Origin: Oscillospiraceae bacterium
GTDB taxonomy: Bacteria > Bacillota > Clostridia > Oscillospirales > Oscillospiraceae
Assembly: GCA_015067605.1 (NCBI GenBank)
Contig: SVME01000003.1
Coordinates: forward strand, 1-56,229
DNA: 56,229 nucleotides
Direction of reading: 5' to 3'
Position numbers and translations under genes: made by a program. This document shows positions 34,601-42,541 of the stretch, in pieces. The notes under the pieces are model-generated. The model searched no databases. It saw only the letters and a program-made list of their open reading frames with translations, and was not told where the DNA came from. Numbering within the stretch: position 1 is the stretch's first letter; each line of letters opens with the position of its first letter.

Positions 34601-37600
34601 TGCCTCCAAGGGTGATGGTGTTGCCACTGCGGCTCCAGCCGGTAAATCCGGTGATACCGGTAAACTGGTCGACGCCGGACAGAATCTCAAAGGAGATATT
34701 GCCGCCGATGTATCGGTCATAGACGGCGCAGTAGGCAGAAAGGGTGGGATTTTCTTCAAAATCCTCCGGATTCTGCTGGAAATCCTCATAATCAGGGGCG
34801 TAAAGGGTCAAACTGCACCGATTATTCAACTGGAAGGGATCGTTGCCGACGGCAGTGACCTGACAGGTAACCAGCGGCTGTTCCCCGGTGGTAAACGCCT
34901 CCACATCCATCAGATAGTGGGACTGGCCACCGGCAGCTAAGGTGCCCAACTCCAGCGAGCCAATCTGGCTGCCATCCTGATTCCAGACCTGCAGCTGTCC
35001 CGCCGAGGGCAGATTACCCAGGTTTTCCACCTGAATGGTCAGGTAATTCCGGTCGCCAATGACGATTTGTCGGGCTGTTACCGCCAAATCGCTGTAACCC
35101 AGCGTAATGGCATTGCGATTATCCTCCGGCTTTTGGTCTGCCTCCTCTGCGGGCAGCACCTCCAGCACATAATCTCCCGCCATCAACAGTGCCGGTAGCG
35201 TCAGATTGACGGAAAGAATCCTTTCCTGACCCTGCGGCAGAGAAATGGAATACGAATCCGCAAAGACCGGTGTACCATTGGGATCATACAGCGTCACGTT
35301 CACGCCGTTGACCATGGGCAGACCCTCGTTGCGAAGGGTCAGCTCCAGCGCCAGCGGTGCATTGGGCTTCGCCTGTGCCAAATCTAAATCCACATCAGTC
35401 AACGTGATATCCGTGTCAAAAGCATATGGAGCATACCGCAGCGCCGTGGAGGTTTCTACCGTTTCGCCAATTGTGGCCTCGGTATCGGTGAATACGAACA
35501 GAAGTTGATCGCCCACCGCCGCCACATCGTAGCGTCCCACCGTTCCGGTTGCCTGAACCAGCGTCACGGGACGCTGGGCATCATGGACGAAAATGCCCTG
35601 AATGGCATCGCCGGCGGCAAAGGTCAGCAAAGTATTGCGTGCGGTTTCCACCAGCGCATAGCCGCCGTTGATTCGCACATCCTCCGGCAACAGCGAAACG
35701 GGCTGGGCATCTTCGCTTTCCAGAGCGTAAATGCACCCATCCTGATTCCACAGCAGGTAAGGCTTTCCGTCAATCATACCGGTGGAAACGTCGGTAATCA
35801 GGCCCTGTGCCACCTGACGGGCGGCACTGCCGTCGCTGAGGATCAAAATCATATCATCGCCGGTCTGGGGGTCGTTGTCCCCATCCAGCAGGAAGGCAAA
35901 ATACTCCCCGTCATCAAAGGTTACGGCACTCAGACCGGAAATGCCGTTCTGGCTACCGGTGAACGAAGTCTTTTCCCATGCGCCGTCCACAAGGCGGGCG
36001 CCGCAGACCTGACTGCTTTCCGGCTGGGCAGAGCCGTCCATGGCATCCACCGCCGTCCACAGTGCCAGAAGCTGGTCACCCTGTCCGGTGAGCGTCGGCA
36101 GAGATTCGCAAATATCGTTGTCAGTCAGGCGCACCGGCTGGCTGAAAGCACCGTCTTGGAACTGGGTGAAGGCCACCTCCACGCCACTGATCAGCGTCGC
36201 CACCGCCTGCGCATCCTGATAGTCCATCTGCTCCAGACTGGTCAGCACATTCTTTTGCTCGGTGTAGAGAATGTAGATTCCCTGTCCGTCGGTGTACAGG
36301 CTGAATTCGCAGTCAAAGGTATCGTTGCTATCCACCTGTGCCGGCGCAGACCAGCTATCCGTAGCCGGATCATACACGGAATAAACAAGGGTCTGATAGT
36401 TACTGTCGTCACGGTCTGCGTCGTCGTCCAGCCAGACCATCACGGTGGTATCACCGCAGGTGACCATCTGAGGTGCCGCATCGTCGGGTAGACCGGTCAG
36501 CAAGCTGTCGCCGGACTGCCACTGCCCTCGCTGGTCGAGGTAACTGCGGTCGTTGAAGGACATAGAGCCTGCCGGCGCATTGCGCATCAGCGCACGGGCA
36601 TAGGCTCGTACCTCCGGCCAGCGATACAAATCGCCCGCCACGATGGTGTGTCTTCCGGCGAACAGACCCCAAAGCACTGACCATTTCACGCCCAAATCAC
36701 CGGAGATGTACACGCTTTCCAGCTCCCAGCTAGGCACGATGCCCACGGTGAAGCCCATCTTCAGGTTGCCGTAAAGTCCAGCAGAGCCTGCGCCCCACAG
36801 TAGATACGCACCGCCCTCCAGACCAAGGCCGGTCTCCAGACCTACGGTGGCATCGTCCAGCACAAAGCCCGCCTCCGGAGTGTAGCGACTGATCGTCAGC
36901 TCCAGCGAACCTGTAGCACCGAAGCTGGCCTTGAAATATACACCTACGATGCCTAGGTAGCTGGCTTGTGCCTTGAAGCTCAGCTCAGCGCCCACAGCTA
37001 CCCTTACATAGCTGGTCTTGACGTAGTATTCGTTATTGCCCAGATACTCCAGCTCGATGTAGCCCGCCACTTCGCAATTGAAGCCGGAATTCGGCTTTGC
37101 CATGGTCTTCATTTTCTTGCGGATTTCCTTCTCCACACGGGTCATGGCACCGCCCTCGCCCTTATCGAACAGCTCTGCCACGTCGATGTTCAGACCCACC
37201 CGAATGGTACTACCGGACACGGAAGCATAAATACGCTCCTCGCCGCCATTAAAGTACAGGGGGACACTGATTTTACCAAAGGATCCCGCATCCAGCCACA
37301 GATTCACCTTGGAAAGCTCGTCCAGAATCTGCTGGTCGGACAAGGGCGCAATCCACAACGGCCGCAGATTCAATGCGGAGGAAATCGCAGAGCCGTCGGC
37401 GGTGCGAATCCGGACAATTACCGTCTGACCCTCCTCAAAACTGTTGGCGCTGACCTGAAACACCGCCTGATTTGCGCTTGTATTTAAGGTGGCGATGATG
37501 CGGTTGCCCTGCAGCAGCTCATAGGACTCAATCTCATATTTGGAATAGCCCTGCACCGTCAGTTTTACCATGTCCTGCGCATTACAGTTGAAGGTATAAA

Positions 37601-40600
37601 CGCTGGTGGCAATGGACTGACCGTTGCAGCTGATGCCCTGCACGGTGGTGGGGCGATCCTGCAGCTCCACATAGTCGAGGATACGACCGGAAGGCACAGT
37701 GTAGGCCTCGTCGGTCAGGGTAATATGACCGGAGCAGGATACTTTCAGCATCACTGCAGAGGTGGGACGGACGAAATAGGCCATGCCGTCGGCGTTGGTG
37801 GATTGGGTCTGGTCACCCAACTGAACCACCGCACCCTCCAATGGGGTGTTGTGCCGGTCAACAATCTTCAATATGTAAATGTTTGTGCCGGTGAAGTCCT
37901 CACGGGCGATGGCCTGATAAGGCACGGCGGTATAGCCATTCCACAGGCCGTCCACCACCGCATCCTCCCAGCCGGCCACGCTGGTGTAGTAGTAGATGAA
38001 TTTGCCCTGCGCAGTGCCGAAGCTGTCTGTGCCTAAGACGGCAGGCTGGCCACGGAAATACACCTGTGTCAAACTGACGCAGCCACCGAAGGCGTTGTCA
38101 CCCACGTTTTCTACCGATGCGCCTAATGTAACCTTTTCCAGTCCGGCGCAATCGGCAAAGGCATTGACTCCAACGGACTGAACACTGTCAGGCAAAACAA
38201 CCATCTTCAATCCGGTGCAGCCGCCAAAGGCTCCGTCGCCGATTGAAGTGACCGTATCCGGCAGATACAGCTTTTCAAGGGAAGTACAGCCGGCGAAGGC
38301 ATTGGCTCCAATCTGAGAGATGCCGTAGCCAAACTCCACTTGTGTCAGGTTTACACAATTCTCGAATGCACCGGCGCTAACGCTGGTGATACGGGAATCG
38401 ATATGAAGCTCCAGAATTTGCTGGGCATAGTCGCTCCAAGGGGCAGTGCCCTCCGGCATAACTCCCTTGCCCTTTAGCACCAGCGTACCGTCCTCATACA
38501 CAACCCAGCGGATGTCACCCCATGTACCGTTGGCGATAATATCCATTTCATAGTAGACCACATCCACCGCCACGTCCTGCGTAATCTTGCCGGATACATT
38601 GGCGATATCGGTGTAGTAACCGGGAATCTCTGGCGATGGGATATCGTAGGCGGTGCCACTGGTATATTTCATATTCTTGGAAGGAGAAATCTCCTGACCC
38701 TTTGCGTCCAGATAGCGAATGGTCAGGTACAGCTTATGAGCCGCCGGCTTGATAACGACCTTCGACAGATCCTTCGTATACAGGATGCCATCTACGCTGG
38801 TATAGTTGGGATTTTCCTCGGAGATTTCGATTCGTTCCAGATTCTTGGAGTTATGGAAGGCCCATGTGTGGATTTCTTTCAGGTTTTTACTAAGCGTCAC
38901 ATTCACCAGCTTGGAGCAATTACCAAATGCCACTTCATCGAGCTCCTCCACGCTGTCCGGCAGCACCACCTCCGTCAGAGAGGTGGAATTAAACACCCCA
39001 TAACCGATGTAGCGTAGACCCTCTGGCAGCACCACCTGCGTCAGATTATTCTGTCCGTGAAAGGCCACCTGTGCAATCGACGTGGTACCCGGTCGAATTT
39101 CGTAGCGGCCGGACAGGGTCTTTACCCGAGCCAAATGCTTGCCAATGTACAAAACGCCATACTCATCCCAATTGGCATCATTGTTGCAGTAGGCGGTGTT
39201 ATAGAAAGATGTACAATCAATCTTCACTACACTGTCCGGCAGCGAGATATTGGACAGTGCGGTACAATTTCCAAAAGCGAGCTCTTTAATGGTGTGGATG
39301 CCCTCATGGAGCGTCAAATTCGTCAAGGCGGTGCAATTCTTAAAGGCCTCCTCTCCAATAATTTCTACACTACCGGCAATTTCCACGCTGGTCAGACCGG
39401 TGCAGCCGATAAATGCCCCATCGGAAATATGAATCACCGTATCTGGTATCTTGATACTCCTAAGACCTATGCAGCCGGAAAAGGCATTCACGCCGATATA
39501 TTTTGTTTCGGAAGGAATCACGCCGTACTGATTTCCTAAAAGCAGAGAGCCGGATGTGGTGAGGATGGCTCTGTCGGATACGCTGTGCAGATAGGCGTTG
39601 CTGGCGCTGACCTTCAGGGTCTGACGGGGACAACCCTCAAACACAGAAGGCTTAAAGGTTTTTATACCCGCACCTATGGTGATGGAGGATAGGTAGCTGC
39701 AGCTTTTGAATGCGCTATCTCCAAGGCTGGTGACGCTGTCGGGAATGACCACGCTGCGCAGACCGGTGCTGCTGAAGGCGTAATTTCCGATGGTTTTCAG
39801 GGTATCCGGCAGGCTGATGCTCTGGATACCGCATTTATTAAATGCATACTCGCCGATGGTTTTCAGACCACTGTTCAGGGTTACGCTGGTAATGCTGGAA
39901 TCCCGAAAGGCGTTTGCACCAATTTCGGTGACGGTAGCGGGGATGGTGATGCTGGTCAAGCCAGTCACTTCACGAAATGCTCCGTTTTCAATACTGGTCA
40001 CGCTGCCATCGGTAGGGATGGTGCTGTTCTTGCAGCCCAAAACCAGGCCTTTGTACTTTTTACTGATAAGGCAGTTGCCCTTGGACATATAGTTGGCGTT
40101 GCCGCTGCTGACGGTAATGGAGCTCAGGGAGGTGCAGCCCATAAACATTCCCGCTGTGATGGTGGTTACGCCACTGCCAATGGACAGACTGGTGGCATCA
40201 TCGCACTCCATAAAGCATTCAGAGCCCAAGTAGATAACGCTGTTAGGAATGGAAATGCTCTTCAAGCTCGCCATGAAGAAGGCCATGTTGCCGATGCGAG
40301 TCACAGAGCTGGGAATGGTCACGCTGGTCAGGCCGGAACACATATAGAAGGCCTGATTGCCAATCTCCGTCACCGTGGAAGGGATGGATACGCTGGTCAG
40401 CTTCGAACAGCCATAAAAGGCACTATCGCTAATTTTGGTGACGCCGGATTTGATTGTCACCTTGGTGATATTTTTTCCCCATGGCAAAGAGCTGTAGCTG
40501 ACGCTGCCCATGGCGCCGCTGCCGCTGATGGTCAGCTCCGTGCCGTTGAGTGTCCAAGTACAGCTACCGGTGGTGCCGGAGGTGGCGGCCCGGGCCGGTA

Positions 40601-40661
40601 ATGGCGGCAGCAAGCCAAAAATCAGCACCGCCGCAAGAATAAACGATAAGAATCTTTTCAT
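31602..40661 (-). CDS. Giant secreted BspA-LRR, FN3-like repeat and dockerin protein
   Basis: About 3019 residues with a signal peptide (1-25, cut after ARA). Residues about 40-630 are BspA-type leucine-rich repeats (LTSVTIPSSVTRIGNMAF and similar). A MucBP-like segment follows (TIRYLDAKGQEISPS), then more LRRs near 700-900, a carboxypeptidase-regulatory-like beta domain (NTPLEGAVVQLGD), a long beta-rich middle with CARDB-like parts (ELTLRNEGLP, TIQVENLGNLPSAG), nine FN3-like repeats (W..SP.FTGL.PN..YTFY) and a C-terminal type I dockerin with two identical VTGDGKVNMKDWNRLYEHIN units. It should dock to a cohesin and bind surfaces or polymers; no enzyme domain is seen. ATG at 40661 follows GGAGG by eight bases; an in-frame GTG one codon earlier is possible. 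Confidence 0.88.
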   Translation of the reverse strand: MKRFLSFILAAVLIFGLLPPLPARAATSGTTGSCTWTLNGTELTISGSGAMGSVSYSSLPWGKNITKVTIKSGVTKISDSAFYGCSKLTSVSIPSTVTEIGNQAFYMCSGLTSVTIPSSVTRIGNMAFFMASLKSISIPNSVIYLGSECFMECDDATSLSIGSGVTTITAGMFMGCTSLSSITVSSGNANYMSKGNCLISKKYKGLVLGCKNSTIPTDGSVTSIENGAFREVTGLTSITIPATVTEIGANAFRDSSITSVTLNSGLKTIGEYAFNKCGIQSISLPDTLKTIGNYAFSSTGLRSVVIPDSVTSLGDSAFKSCSYLSSITIGAGIKTFKPSVFEGCPRQTLKVSASNAYLHSVSDRAILTTSGSLLLGNQYGVIPSETKYIGVNAFSGCIGLRSIKIPDTVIHISDGAFIGCTGLTSVEIAGSVEIIGEEAFKNCTALTNLTLHEGIHTIKELAFGNCTALSNISLPDSVVKIDCTSFYNTAYCNNDANWDEYGVLYIGKHLARVKTLSGRYEIRPGTTSIAQVAFHGQNNLTQVVLPEGLRYIGYGVFNSTSLTEVVLPDSVEELDEVAFGNCSKLVNVTLSKNLKEIHTWAFHNSKNLERIEISEENPNYTSVDGILYTKDLSKVVIKPAAHKLYLTIRYLDAKGQEISPSKNMKYTSGTAYDIPSPEIPGYYTDIANVSGKITQDVAVDVVYYEMDIIANGTWGDIRWVVYEDGTLVLKGKGVMPEGTAPWSDYAQQILELHIDSRITSVSAGAFENCVNLTQVEFGYGISQIGANAFAGCTSLEKLYLPDTVTSIGDGAFGGCTGLKMVVLPDSVQSVGVNAFADCAGLEKVTLGASVENVGDNAFGGCVSLTQVYFRGQPAVLGTDSFGTAQGKFIYYYTSVAGWEDAVVDGLWNGYTAVPYQAIAREDFTGTNIYILKIVDRHNTPLEGAVVQLGDQTQSTNADGMAYFVRPTSAVMLKVSCSGHITLTDEAYTVPSGRILDYVELQDRPTTVQGISCNGQSIATSVYTFNCNAQDMVKLTVQGYSKYEIESYELLQGNRIIATLNTSANQAVFQVSANSFEEGQTVIVRIRTADGSAISSALNLRPLWIAPLSDQQILDELSKVNLWLDAGSFGKISVPLYFNGGEERIYASVSGSTIRVGLNIDVAELFDKGEGGAMTRVEKEIRKKMKTMAKPNSGFNCEVAGYIELEYLGNNEYYVKTSYVRVAVGAELSFKAQASYLGIVGVYFKASFGATGSLELTISRYTPEAGFVLDDATVGLETGLGLEGGAYLLWGAGSAGLYGNLKMGFTVGIVPSWELESVYISGDLGVKWSVLWGLFAGRHTIVAGDLYRWPEVRAYARALMRNAPAGSMSFNDRSYLDQRGQWQSGDSLLTGLPDDAAPQMVTCGDTTVMVWLDDDADRDDSNYQTLVYSVYDPATDSWSAPAQVDSNDTFDCEFSLYTDGQGIYILYTEQKNVLTSLEQMDYQDAQAVATLISGVEVAFTQFQDGAFSQPVRLTDNDICESLPTLTGQGDQLLALWTAVDAMDGSAQPESSQVCGARLVDGAWEKTSFTGSQNGISGLSAVTFDDGEYFAFLLDGDNDPQTGDDMILILSDGSAARQVAQGLITDVSTGMIDGKPYLLWNQDGCIYALESEDAQPVSLLPEDVRINGGYALVETARNTLLTFAAGDAIQGIFVHDAQRPVTLVQATGTVGRYDVAAVGDQLLFVFTDTEATIGETVETSTALRYAPYAFDTDITLTDVDLDLAQAKPNAPLALELTLRNEGLPMVNGVNVTLYDPNGTPVFADSYSISLPQGQERILSVNLTLPALLMAGDYVLEVLPAEEADQKPEDNRNAITLGYSDLAVTARQIVIGDRNYLTIQVENLGNLPSAGQLQVWNQDGSQIGSLELGTLAAGGQSHYLMDVEAFTTGEQPLVTCQVTAVGNDPFQLNNRCSLTLYAPDYEDFQQNPEDFEENPTLSAYCAVYDRYIGGNISFEILSGVDQFTGITGFTGWSRSGNTITLGGNALKALPLGRQVLTLQFGNQTRSFTVDIIDTTPICLFGSVGILGQAVTGTTVYADLTYLKPENATVVYVWTVDGAVVSQNTSYTIQTEDAGKNLMLMVAGVDGYTGSLSTSVDVTLKQPAPPLKPVVIQVSHTSVTLAGANGVEYSLDGKIWQTSPSFTDLQVNKTYTFYARYAATADSAASQPSAGVTVTTPKYTAEAPAAPVAEQITDVSVTLRAVAGGLYSLDGLNWQESPVFTGLAANTTYTFYQKLAESHTTLESPVSNGLSVTTLKHTAPKPPMPTVVQRSATTLSLEYVAGYEYSMDGVNWQNLDSGLWHAPSAFTGLSPNTEYTFYQRVAETEDTYASQPSEPLVARTWKHTVGAPSAPTVAEVTSNSITLTAEPGYEYKLLTSYNEYAVVVPVSPGIWGTEQEPVTDNEGWQASPVFEGLQPNRIYYLFRRTAETDTSYASWESKFLKVRTLKEIAPVPAAPEIIQVQWDKVELAYREGYQYRMEGGDWQDSPIFTGLKPNRTYTFYCKMVETDTMLESEISAGTTVTTLKQTQPQPTPPVVVTVTHDSITLEYNDLYIYRLEKGLWQTSPTFTGLEPNRQYAVYRMLRATSEAYESPESDALMVTTLKAPAPVPAAPEIHYIDSFTVILVEQPGYQYRIEGGDWQDSGVFIGLEPNQTYVFYCRTVETDTMLESESSAGITVTTPKRHAAVPEAPQIADIQWDTIILVEQPGYQYRIEGGDWQDSPQFGGLLPNQSYTFYCRTVETDRFLESESSVGTIATTLKQSVNAPAAPTLLEKTFTTITLQSVEGCEYRISGGQWQSSNVFENLQPGVSYVFYQRLKETDTTYASTSSTATLSTQNRYWLDGVLTLEGAPCYGGTLRAVYSDPEATMTYQWYADGVAIEGATGDSYTVRLEDVDKTIMVAITGTGSYVGFVEMATERLIYLSGDVTGDGKVNMKDWNRLYEHINEINPLFEDAQQRSDVTGDGKVNMKDWNRLYEHINEIDPLW

Positions 40662-40702
40662 CACGATTCCCTCCGTATTTGTGTTTTTGTATACCTATAT
40701 AC

Positions 40703-40731
40703 ATTGTACAACACCCCCCTGCCTCCGTCAA
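40703..40731 (-). promoter_or_regulatory. Sigma-A promoter of the giant dockerin protein gene
   Basis: On the minus strand, TTGACG and TACAAT are separated by 17 bases, about 42 bases before the start codon. Confidence 0.72.
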
Positions 40732-40821
40732 TATCTTTCATCATTAAAAATTCAAATTTTCTAGACTTTTCCTATATCAAGCTAACTTTTCTAATCCAAC
40801 TGAACAGAATCAGTAAAGTTA

Positions 40822-40889
40822 GACAACAGATAACGCACACCCCTCATGTAGGGTAAAAACTACATGGGGGGCGCGCGTTATCTGTTGTC
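40822..40889. repeat. Long inverted repeat (two 30-base arms, 8-base loop)
   Basis: Arm 40822-40851 (GACAACAGATAACGCACACC...) pairs with 40860-40889. Only three positions deviate. In minus-strand RNA two of them become G-U pairs and one is a mismatch; in plus-strand RNA two are A-C mismatches. It is far longer than the terminators in this window, has no T tract, and shows no family A or B termini. Confidence 0.8.
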
Positions 40890-40912
40890 CAGTTCATGGG
40901 TGTTCATACGAT

Positions 40913-41110
40913 TCAAGGATATTGGCTTCTCAAATATTGATTTTTAACATTGGAATAATCCTCAATGCGACTCCATCTTTTAGGTGTCATATAATCTGGG
41001 CCGTATAATCTTGAAAAATAGGCATCATATTCTTTGAAGCCATAGAAGGCGGGGGCCTCAAAGGGGTCATAACATCTTTCATTACGATATCCTTGACAGT
41101 CTGTAGCGCC
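40913..41110 (-). pseudogene. C-terminal remnant, possibly of a LicD-family protein
   Basis: An open frame that includes CYDPFEAPAFYGFKEYDAYF and SRLYGPDYMTPKRW, which resembles the C-terminal end of LicD-type phosphocholine/phosphotransferase proteins (a GFxxYDxYLxxLYGxxYM pattern). Nothing upstream supplies the catalytic N-terminal domain: the frame runs into a family B repeat at about 41138, and no ribosome binding site precedes the possible ATG at 41155. It is most simply a truncated gene end left after repeat insertion or deletion. The LicD assignment rests on this one motif. Confidence 0.5.
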
Positions 41111-41137
41111 ATAGGCGCTGAGTGTGTCGAAAAGCCT

Positions 41138-41180
41138 GTCATTGTGAACCAGCACGCAGGCTGGTGTGGCAATCCCCTCC
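41138..41180. repeat. Family B repeat, diverged half copy
   Basis: CATTGTGAACCAGCACGCAG and CTGGTGTGGCAATCCCC correspond to the CATTGCGAG...GTGGCAATC end with a changed internal stem. A CCCCTCCTGCGGGGCAGGAGGGG stem follows directly (41175-41197) and may terminate the zinc-ribbon gene. Confidence 0.6.
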
Positions 41181-41208
41181 TGCGGGGCAGGAGGGGATGA
41201 ACAATATT

Positions 41209-41706
41209 TTATCTCAGCTTAGCGCCGCAGCTCATACAGAACGCCGCCTGTCCATTCACTGCCACACCGCAGTTTCTGCAATAGGTGACCTGAGGTGCCG
41301 CAAACTGACGCTGCACAGGATTCTGGAACTGGGGCGGCTGGGCGCCCGGAATCTGAGGCGCACCGGCAGGGTAACGTCTGGCGTTGGCCTCCAGATACTC
41401 GTAAACATTGCACACAATCTGCTTATTCTTGCCCCAGTCAATAATCTGGGTAGGCATACCGCACTCGGAGTGGATATGCACCTGCGTGGCCATATTTCCC
41501 ATAGGAGTCAGGGTAATGGTAATCTTCTCACCCCAAGAGGCGATGGTCACGCCGTGGTGGAAGCGGTACCAAATCCCTGTGGGCGAAGGATTCTCGGATT
41601 TCATCGAAACATTCAGCTTCGTGGAGAAAGCCGAGTCCAAAATCGCAGCGCGTAGCTGCTCCATGCTTGCGTTGATGATATATGTATTTTCGTGTTTTGC
41701 CGCCAT
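41209..41706 (-). CDS. Small protein with C-terminal zinc ribbon
   Basis: A 165-residue cytoplasmic protein. Residues 1-105 form an alpha/beta domain that I do not recognise with certainty (YIINASMEQLRAAIL, then beta strands such as KITITLTPMG and TQVHIHSECG, possibly a START/SRPBCC-like or DUF domain). A Pro/Gln-rich linker leads to a C-terminal zinc ribbon YCRNCGVAVNG...FCMSCGAKL with four cysteines. Its function is unknown; zinc-ribbon tails like this are common on small regulatory or scaffold proteins in Clostridia. It has its own promoter and AAAGGAG. It is divergent from the desulfoferrodoxin gene. Confidence 0.8.
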   Translation of the reverse strand: MAAKHENTYIINASMEQLRAAILDSAFSTKLNVSMKSENPSPTGIWYRFHHGVTIASWGEKITITLTPMGNMATQVHIHSECGMPTQIIDWGKNKQIVCNVYEYLEANARRYPAGAPQIPGAQPPQFQNPVQRQFAAPQVTYCRNCGVAVNGQAAFCMSCGAKLR

Positions 41707-41739
41707 GATAATGCTCCTTTCGTTTTTCGGGATGGATAC

Positions 41740-41768
41740 ATTATCTCAAATAAGCTGGCACAAATCAA
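41740..41768 (-). promoter_or_regulatory. Promoter of the zinc-ribbon protein gene
   Basis: On the minus strand, TTGATT and GATAAT are separated by 17 bases. Confidence 0.6.
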
Positions 41769-41817
41769 CTGTTTTTTCTTTTGTAGGCACTACTCTTTTT
41801 TCATCAGACAATGCCTA

Positions 41818-41846
41818 TTGCAATCCCAGCCGTATTGTGATACGAT
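41818..41846 (+). promoter_or_regulatory. Promoter of the desulfoferrodoxin-BFD gene
   Basis: TTGCAA and TACGAT separated by 17 bases, about 30 bases before the ATG. Confidence 0.58.
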
Positions 41847-41875
41847 AATATGCACACAGGAAAGGAGCTGTTAAT

Positions 41876-42496
41876 ATGAATTTCTTTGTATGCAAGACCT
41901 GCGGCAATATCATCACAAAGGTGCAGGATTCCTCTATTCCGGTGGTATGCTGCGGAAAGGCTATGGAGGAACTGATCCCCGGTAGCGTCGATGCCGCCAC
42001 CGAAAAGCACGTTCCCGTCTATACCTTAGATGACAATAAGGTATTTGTGATGGTTGGCGATGTGGAGCACCCCATGGTGCCGGAGCATTTCATCCAATGG
42101 ATCGCCATCGAGACCGATGCGGGTATGCAAATCAAGTACCTGTCCGCCGGTGACAAACCCGCCGCCAGCTTCTGTATTGGCAGTCAGGAGAGCCTAATCG
42201 CAGTCTACGCCTACTGCAATCTCCACGGTCTGTGGAAGAAGGATTACGAAAAGCCTCTTGTCTGTGATCTGAAGAGCGTAGACACCGACACCCACGAAAA
42301 CTACGTGGTGTGCCGTTGTAACGACGTGAAATATTTCGACATCCTCAACGCAGCGCAGGAGCACAAGGATCTGAACGGTCTGCTGTCCATTTTCGATCAA
42401 GTCAAAAACACCACCCACTGCTCCACCGGTTGTGGCGGCTGCTACAATAAAGTGCTGGCCATCATTTCCGACATTCTCAGCGGAAACCTCCAATAA
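41876..42496 (+). CDS. Desulfoferrodoxin (superoxide reductase) fused to a [2Fe-2S] BFD-like domain
   Basis: A 206-residue two-part protein. Residues 1-125 are a complete desulfoferrodoxin: centre I ligands C6, C9, C25, C26 and centre II ligands H45 (in EKHVP), H65 (in HPM), H71, C114 and H117 (in YCNLHG). This domain reduces superoxide to peroxide in anaerobes. Residues about 142-200 form a bacterioferritin-associated-ferredoxin-like domain with C146-x-C148 and C186-x-x-C189 (VCRCND, TGCGGC), expected to bind a [2Fe-2S] cluster. The extra domain could deliver electrons directly to the reductase centre in place of rubredoxin; that is inference. AAAGGAG supports the start. The gene is monocistronic with a shared downstream terminator. 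Confidence 0.9.
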   Translation: MNFFVCKTCGNIITKVQDSSIPVVCCGKAMEELIPGSVDAATEKHVPVYTLDDNKVFVMVGDVEHPMVPEHFIQWIAIETDAGMQIKYLSAGDKPAASFCIGSQESLIAVYAYCNLHGLWKKDYEKPLVCDLKSVDTDTHENYVVCRCNDVKYFDILNAAQEHKDLNGLLSIFDQVKNTTHCSTGCGGCYNKVLAIISDILSGNLQ

Positions 42497-42501
42497 CGCA
42501 C

Positions 42502-42533
42502 ATGAGCCGCCGTCCCGTGGGACAGCGGCTCAT
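42502..42533. terminator. Bidirectional terminator between convergent genes
   Basis: Stem ATGAGCCGCCGTCCC / GGGACAGCGGCTCAT (one bulge) between the desulfoferrodoxin and antiporter stops, with ATTCTATTT after it on the plus strand. Confidence 0.75.
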
Positions 42534-42541
42534 TCTATTTG

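Noticed and set aside
32508..34940. An 810-codon plus-strand frame opposite the FN3-like repeats
   Set aside because: It is an antisense shadow of a repetitive coding region.
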